A stretch of DNA of 64,000 bases from Pararge aegeria (lineage: Eukaryota > Arthropoda > Insecta > Lepidoptera > Nymphalidae): the NCBI RefSeq assembly GCF_905163445.1, contig NC_053191.1:13640001-13704000 (forward strand), in the 5' to 3' direction. Positions 61,801 to 64,000 of this stretch are shown here, one piece after another. Below the pieces are notes generated by a model. That model was not told the origin of the DNA. It did no database searches and saw only the letters and a list, made by a program, of their open reading frames with translations. How positions within the stretch are numbered: the stretch's first letter is position 1; every line of letters begins with the position of its first letter. Made by a program: the position numbers and the translations under genes.

Positions 61801-64000
61801 AGGCCTTTTAATTTTGCTTCAAAAAGTAAACTTCTTGGATTTATTACTTTTATCGTTGTTGTCTTGACTTCTAACAGATTTCTTGATTCATAATCGATAA
61901 CATACCCAGAAAAGCATTTTTGCGCTTGCTAAGCTCAGCATCCTGAATTTGATGGTTATAGGTATTTAATTGATGCTCACAGTTTATGCGGACATCCAAA
62001 CTCATCCAACATGTGAGGGTCGAAAATATGGCAGATAGTCTTCACTTGGCTTCCAGACTCCGGCGCTGGAGGATAGCCCCAGATAAGAAAATGACGATCG
62101 CCAGCTGTTAGGATCATCATGTAGGTACTGCCTACGCGTTTCTCCATAAAACTGGAAGCAACGGTCATAATCATTTATACGGTTTGTTTTAGTTGAACGT
62201 AGACTTAGTACAGTAGATCATTATAGTAATATGATAAATTGGAAAACTGGAAGGCTAACCCAGGGATAGGAGTTAATCATGTTACAAAAGCATGCATCCA
62301 CTCGACCGTTCAAAAGATTTCCGATGGTGCTTTTTGTGCTTCATAGACTACGTTTCACGAGTTCAACCTACGTTTTTTATTGTAATCATTGACGGACCGA
62401 GATAGCACATCTAATTATAAGTGTAAACCATCACCTATGAAAAAGCAAACACTTCGCAAGGCATGCTAGAACAAGTCCTCCAAAGTGCTACCCTATGTCC
62501 CACCTGAGGCGTAAGTGTTAAGCCTCATCATCATGATCAACCTATTACCGACCCAGTCACGGTCTCCTCCGCACGGGCACGGGTCTCCTTACTGAATGAG
62601 AAGAGTTTACGCCGTAGCCTACCGCGCTGGCCAAATGCGGATTGGTAGACTTCACACGCAGTTGAGAACTTTATGGAGAACTCTCAGGCATGTAGGTTTC
62701 CTCACGATGTTTTCCTTCCCCTTTAAAGCAATTGATATTTAAATTAAAAGCGCACCTAACTCTGAAAAGTCAGTGGTGCGTGCCGGGAACACGGTGCCCA
62801 CGAAACGAAAGCTAAAGCCTTACTCACTAAGCTATCATGACTTATTAACATTTGTCACTCACGCCATCAAATCCGAGTCTGGCTGTATATTATCTGGATG
62901 TTTAGCGAGCAACCCTTTCTCGACCTCCACCATTTTGATTGTGTACTTTTTGTCGTGGAAAAAGAACGACGTCAGAAGCTGGTTCAGTTGTAGTTGGGGT
63001 TTACCTGATTAATAAAAAAACTTCCTAGATATGTAGCACACATCTTCTCTGTCATATATATTAACGTTAGTTTAGATTTAAATATATAGTTTAAGAATTA
63101 CTAAGTTTACATGGCAATGCTTTGGAAAATTTCATTATTTCTTTCATGCCAATTACAACGGGACTTGGCAGCTTCACCCTACATGATTTCAGTTTAATAT
63201 TTAAAGAGTTAGTGACTTGGGATCATCTAATTTACGTTAGAACTACAAATTTAAATAATATAAAAACATTTTATTCATGTAGACCACAGCAGGGCTAGCA
63301 CGGGCAGGCACTTTTAAAGCGTTCATAACATATATATTTTCATACATGGACTTGTATATTTCGTGATACCTAGAATCTAGACTTGTTTTAAAATAATATA
63401 CCACCATAGAATATGCTTTTTTTAATTTAATATTTCTACAGCTTCTTATGCTTTCTTACCAAATATCAACAGCATTTATTAATTCAGTAAATAATACAAC
63501 TTGTAACCGACACGACCGACCGACGTGTTCATCATTTACTAAATGCGGTTGAAGGGCGCATAGGAATATTTCATAACGAATCACCCGTGTAAAAAAATTA
63601 AATCAAAAAAAGCATGTTTATTTTTCCATACAAACTAATTCAAAACATTCTAAGTGTTTACTTATGATAACATTATTGAAGTTAAAAGAGCGACACTATA
63701 ATAAAACTATGGCAGCGGTTTACTCAAAAACTATTAGTGTTTCGGTTTCACAGCTAAGTGTCAGAGACAGTAAATTGTGTACCTCTGAAGCATGTGAAGT
63801 AATATTTGGGTTTTCATTTACACGTTGCACATGTTAACTATAGTTTCTTATGTCGTAAGTTTTAAAAGGTGTATAAGATTACGGTTACCTTTATAGCACT
63901 TGAGGCTCAACATGCACTGTTTATAGTATCGATCGCCAGTATCGATCAGTTCGTCGATATCTCTCTTGACAAGCTGTGCAGTGTCCTTCTCTTCTAGAAG
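37803..64000 (-). CDS. Giant protein of tandem papain-fold (OTU / C76-like) modules, C-terminal 1,933 residues
   Basis: Forty-five exons read in one continuous frame from 64000 to the TAG at 37803-37805. All introns are GT-AG and the summed length, 5,802 nt, is an exact multiple of 3. The N-terminus lies beyond the window. The protein is built from seven diverged copies of one module of roughly 200-350 residues (exon positions are in the unit entries). Each module has in order: a [QT]xxxC-A-x-A-[ML] helix; a W-[TN]-x-x-x-[ILV]-[DE] helix ending GD-x-[LY]-Y or a variant; a variable region; FF-x(4,6)-G-[IV]-[LF]; a strand around [AV]-[IVG]-[WL]; a [FY]-x-x-x-[DEH]-P-H-x(4)-G motif; and an [AG]-C-[LV]-[LI]-x-F strand. 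The Cys ... Asp/Glu-Pro-His layout recalls papain-like deubiquitinases of the OTU/C76 kind; family assignment is inference. No transmembrane segment is seen. No symbol assigned. Confidence 0.85.
38330..38520 (-). repeat. Dispersed repeat S3
   Basis: Reverse-oriented ('caggttaactcacgatgttt', 'gtgatattttaatcatttag') in the second-last-but-one intron region of the giant gene. 37915-38080 also contains S2-like pieces in reverse orientation. Confidence 0.55.
39945..40337. mobile_element. TIR MITE, copy 2 (right end eroded)
   Basis: Left end ATACAACGTG, then 'aataatattgaaggatgcat' and 'acccacttgattttaatttt' in common with 21314-21688. The right terminus is reduced to GTTGTATA. In an intron of the giant gene. 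Confidence 0.65.
40348..40440 (+). repeat. Fragment of dispersed repeat S2, interrupted
   Basis: 'ccactacaagttattccttg' and 'gaaatcgaacccgggatctc' with a large internal deletion. It ends exactly where the foldback element at 40443 begins. Confidence 0.5.
40443..41106. mobile_element. Foldback-like element bounded by an inverted 12-mer
   Basis: GCACGACTCAT at 40444 is inverted as ATGAGTCGTGC at 40505 and again near 41095, so it can pair over 75 bp or over 660 bp. The right end also has a small hairpin GATGCTTCGCATC. The interior is stacked with palindromes (separate entry). No coding capacity; type not recognised. Confidence 0.5.
40747..40836. repeat. Two back-to-back perfect hairpins
   Basis: 40747-40770 and 40772-40795 are perfect 24-bp arms around a single T (outer part GTCGATTAGAA, inner T11AA). 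Six bases later 40801-40815 (AAAAAATCCATTATT) pairs perfectly with 40822-40836 across a 6-nt loop. A third, imperfect hairpin (TATCTATAGATATAG... CCATG...CATGG) is at 40600-40665. Confidence 0.85.
41680..41880 (+). mobile_element. Short non-autonomous Helitron
   Basis: Starts TCTAATATTATAAATGCCAA, ends GCAACAGCTAG, flanked by A and T. 201 bp; terminal hairpin decayed. In the giant gene intron between exons 41537-41624 and 42632-42730. Confidence 0.7.
42121..42162. repeat. Perfect 17-bp GC-rich hairpin
   Basis: TCCGGCTCGGTGGAAGG, 8-nt loop, then its exact complement. Intron of the giant gene. Confidence 0.85.
43380..43420. repeat. Perfect 18-bp GC-rich hairpin
   Basis: GGAGCAGTCGCAAGACCG, 5-nt loop GCGGG, then its exact complement. 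In the intron between exons 43075-43236 and 43879-43988 of the giant gene. Confidence 0.85.
44874..48388 (-). other. Giant gene, module F (most canonical)
   Basis: Exons 48309-48388, 47436-47634, 46896-46999, 46028-46181, 45481-45536, 44874-45030. Motifs: LLQTSCGAVVGACMSHV (QTSC, candidate nucleophile kept), LWTRNTVDEVMAVACQLF, ALERFFETHTHGILWSIP, HAVAVWRVAGAPPFYMMEPH (Glu-Pro-His kept), AACVLTFTSAKLMAFAYLQN. The 56-nt exon 45481-45536 and the 80-nt exon 48309-48388 were placed by phase and by fit to the module. Confidence 0.8.
45600..45850 (-). repeat. Dispersed repeat S3
   Basis: Reverse orientation: 'caggtatgcaggtttcctca', 'gaaagtgatattttaattgc'. Giant gene intron. Confidence 0.6.
48629..50584 (-). 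other. Giant gene, module E
   Basis: Exons 50436-50584, 50139-50330, 49899-50003, 49257-49474, 48629-48728. Motifs: NQDAANAAMGIIVDHIEP (Cys lost), WKPQLIDAILKYGDRLYTTS, AILKFFETAKYGILCAKD, YCVGLWRGADDNSFCLWEPH (Glu-Pro-His), AGLILFASADQLAGTL, FSIASVRVFWELAKIP. Confidence 0.8.
52265..52600 (-). repeat. Dispersed repeat S2
   Basis: Reverse orientation: 'gccgctaagtgatttagcgt', 'acgatgtcgcgtagaaaccg', 'gagattgcagtcaagggcta'. Giant gene intron. Confidence 0.65.
52795..52900 (+). repeat. Dispersed repeat S3, fragment
   Basis: 'cttttgcaagttatgtgcgt', 'tttaagtaattaaatatcat', followed by a (GAT)n-like run. Giant gene intron. Confidence 0.5.
53240..53400 (-). mobile_element. RTE-like non-LTR 3' end
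   Basis: Reverse orientation: 'aattgacgtccactgctgga', 'cataggtcttttgtagggaa' are the complement of the 3' end seen at 22230-22280. Giant gene intron. Confidence 0.65.
55534..57158 (-). other. Giant gene, module C
   Basis: Exons 56959-57158, 56526-56742, 56132-56302, 55534-55721. Motifs: KQATPASIAAIAMAHVIEP (Cys replaced by Ala/Ser), AWTQEEIDETLIRGDILYQ, then an acidic, Ser-rich loop (EQGEEEENNSSG), RQLFKDHTNAVVTARGGS, STAIWKHEDSFYFFDPHGCD (DPH kept), AAACLVRVKGSADDLAKVI. His kept and Cys lost suggests a non-catalytic copy. Confidence 0.8.
57728..60397 (-). other. Giant gene, module B
   Basis: Exons 60296-60397, 59789-59916, 59496-59639, 59153-59288, 58921-59016, 58426-58536, 58205-58294, 57728-57902. 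A Pro-rich linker (PPPQLPIPPERPPPG) precedes it. Motifs: TFTGISCCVAALAMLRRLR (Cys kept), WNEDILDETLDIGYNLF, IESFFKESDAGVLQ, IETAIWNEGGRFYVYH, and YHPWPADRFG. That last motif puts Trp where the other copies have His, so the triad is probably broken. Then KACLLNFGRISRLCEHF. Confidence 0.8.
61575..61735 (+). mobile_element. Degraded RTE-like fragment
   Basis: 'ggaccgatggaggttggggt' and 'cttatgtccaatagtagaca' echo the RTE tail. Heavily decayed; giant gene intron. Confidence 0.4.
62545..62840 (-). repeat. Dispersed repeat S3
   Basis: Reverse-oriented long copy: 'accgacccagtcacggtctc', 'gtaggtttcctcacgatgtt', 'cactaagctatcatgac'. Giant gene intron. Confidence 0.6.
63494..63829. mobile_element. TIR MITE, copy 3
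   Basis: Left end ATACAACTTGTAAC, right end TTTACACGTTGC. The interior matches 21314-21688 ('tttatttttccatacaaact', 'aaaacattctaagtgtttac'). Giant gene intron next to the last exon in the window. Confidence 0.65.

Larger units (their letters stand above)
60817..64000 (-). other. Giant gene, module A (partial)
   Basis: Exons 63889-64000, 62863-63004, 61981-62151, 61121-61253, 60817-60945. Motifs: DIDELIDTGDRYYKQCM, LLTSFFFHDKKYTIKMVE, DRHFLIWGY, HIFDPHMLDEFG (the DPH triad is kept), FGAGAFLRYAGVTSF, YELDLKALKIHC. The Cys-containing helix is outside the window. Introns hold an S3 repeat (62545-62840), a LINE tail (63270-63330), MITE copy 3 and a degraded RTE fragment at 61575-61735. Confidence 0.8.

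Noticed and set aside
37803..64000. Dynein or other giant motor protein
   Set aside because: No P-loop ATPase motifs; the repeated GD-x-LY / DPH modules do not fit.
1..64000. CRISPR arrays, operons, bacterial promoters
   Set aside because: Intron-bearing eukaryotic DNA; repeats are dispersed transposons and there is no regular spacer array.

Overview
This is a eukaryotic, AT-rich, intron-dense window dense in transposon debris. Several signs point to a butterfly or moth (Lepidoptera). These are an insect-type fatty acyl-CoA reductase, Helitrons with CTAG ends and AT target sites, tRNA-like SINEs, and non-LTR retrotransposon tails of a lepidopteran type. The order is an inference; I do not name a species. 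Exon boundaries below were read by hand from GT-AG sites and frame continuity; nothing was run.

Layout. (1) 1-3505, plus strand: the 3' end of a gene that seems to be built largely of microexons (3, 6 or 9 nt, all phase 0), ending in a short Cys-rich exon. This is the most unusual object in the window. (2) 4379-6541, minus: a two-exon single-pass membrane protein of about 680 residues that I do not recognise. (3) 7866-12269, minus: a HAD-family phosphatase of the GS1 / pseudouridine-5'-phosphatase type with intact catalytic motifs and an unresolved start. (4) 15793-26700, minus: a complete 11-exon fatty acyl-CoA reductase of 471 residues. (5) 26717-37802: about 11 kb without a recognisable gene, made of SINEs, Helitrons, a hAT-type MITE and LINE pieces. 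(6) 37803-64000, minus: the C-terminal 1,933 residues, on 45 exons, of a giant multidomain protein that runs off the right edge. It contains seven diverged copies of one module. The module looks like a papain-fold (OTU / peptidase C76-like) domain whose catalytic residues are kept in some copies and lost in others.

How the genes relate. All recognised genes except the microexon gene are on the minus strand, and the microexon gene is tail-to-tail with the membrane-protein gene. FAR (fatty-alcohol and wax or pheromone-precursor synthesis) and the HAD phosphatase (modified-nucleotide turnover) are metabolic. Nothing shows that the neighbours work together, and eukaryotic adjacency alone does not imply it.

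Repeats. Introns and intergenic DNA carry at least six copies of one tRNA-like SINE and many copies of two other dispersed families. There are four Helitrons with readable ends plus a fragment, a MITE family in three copies with 13-bp inverted ends, and a hAT-like MITE with an 8-bp target duplication. Several long perfect hairpins lie in introns of the giant gene.
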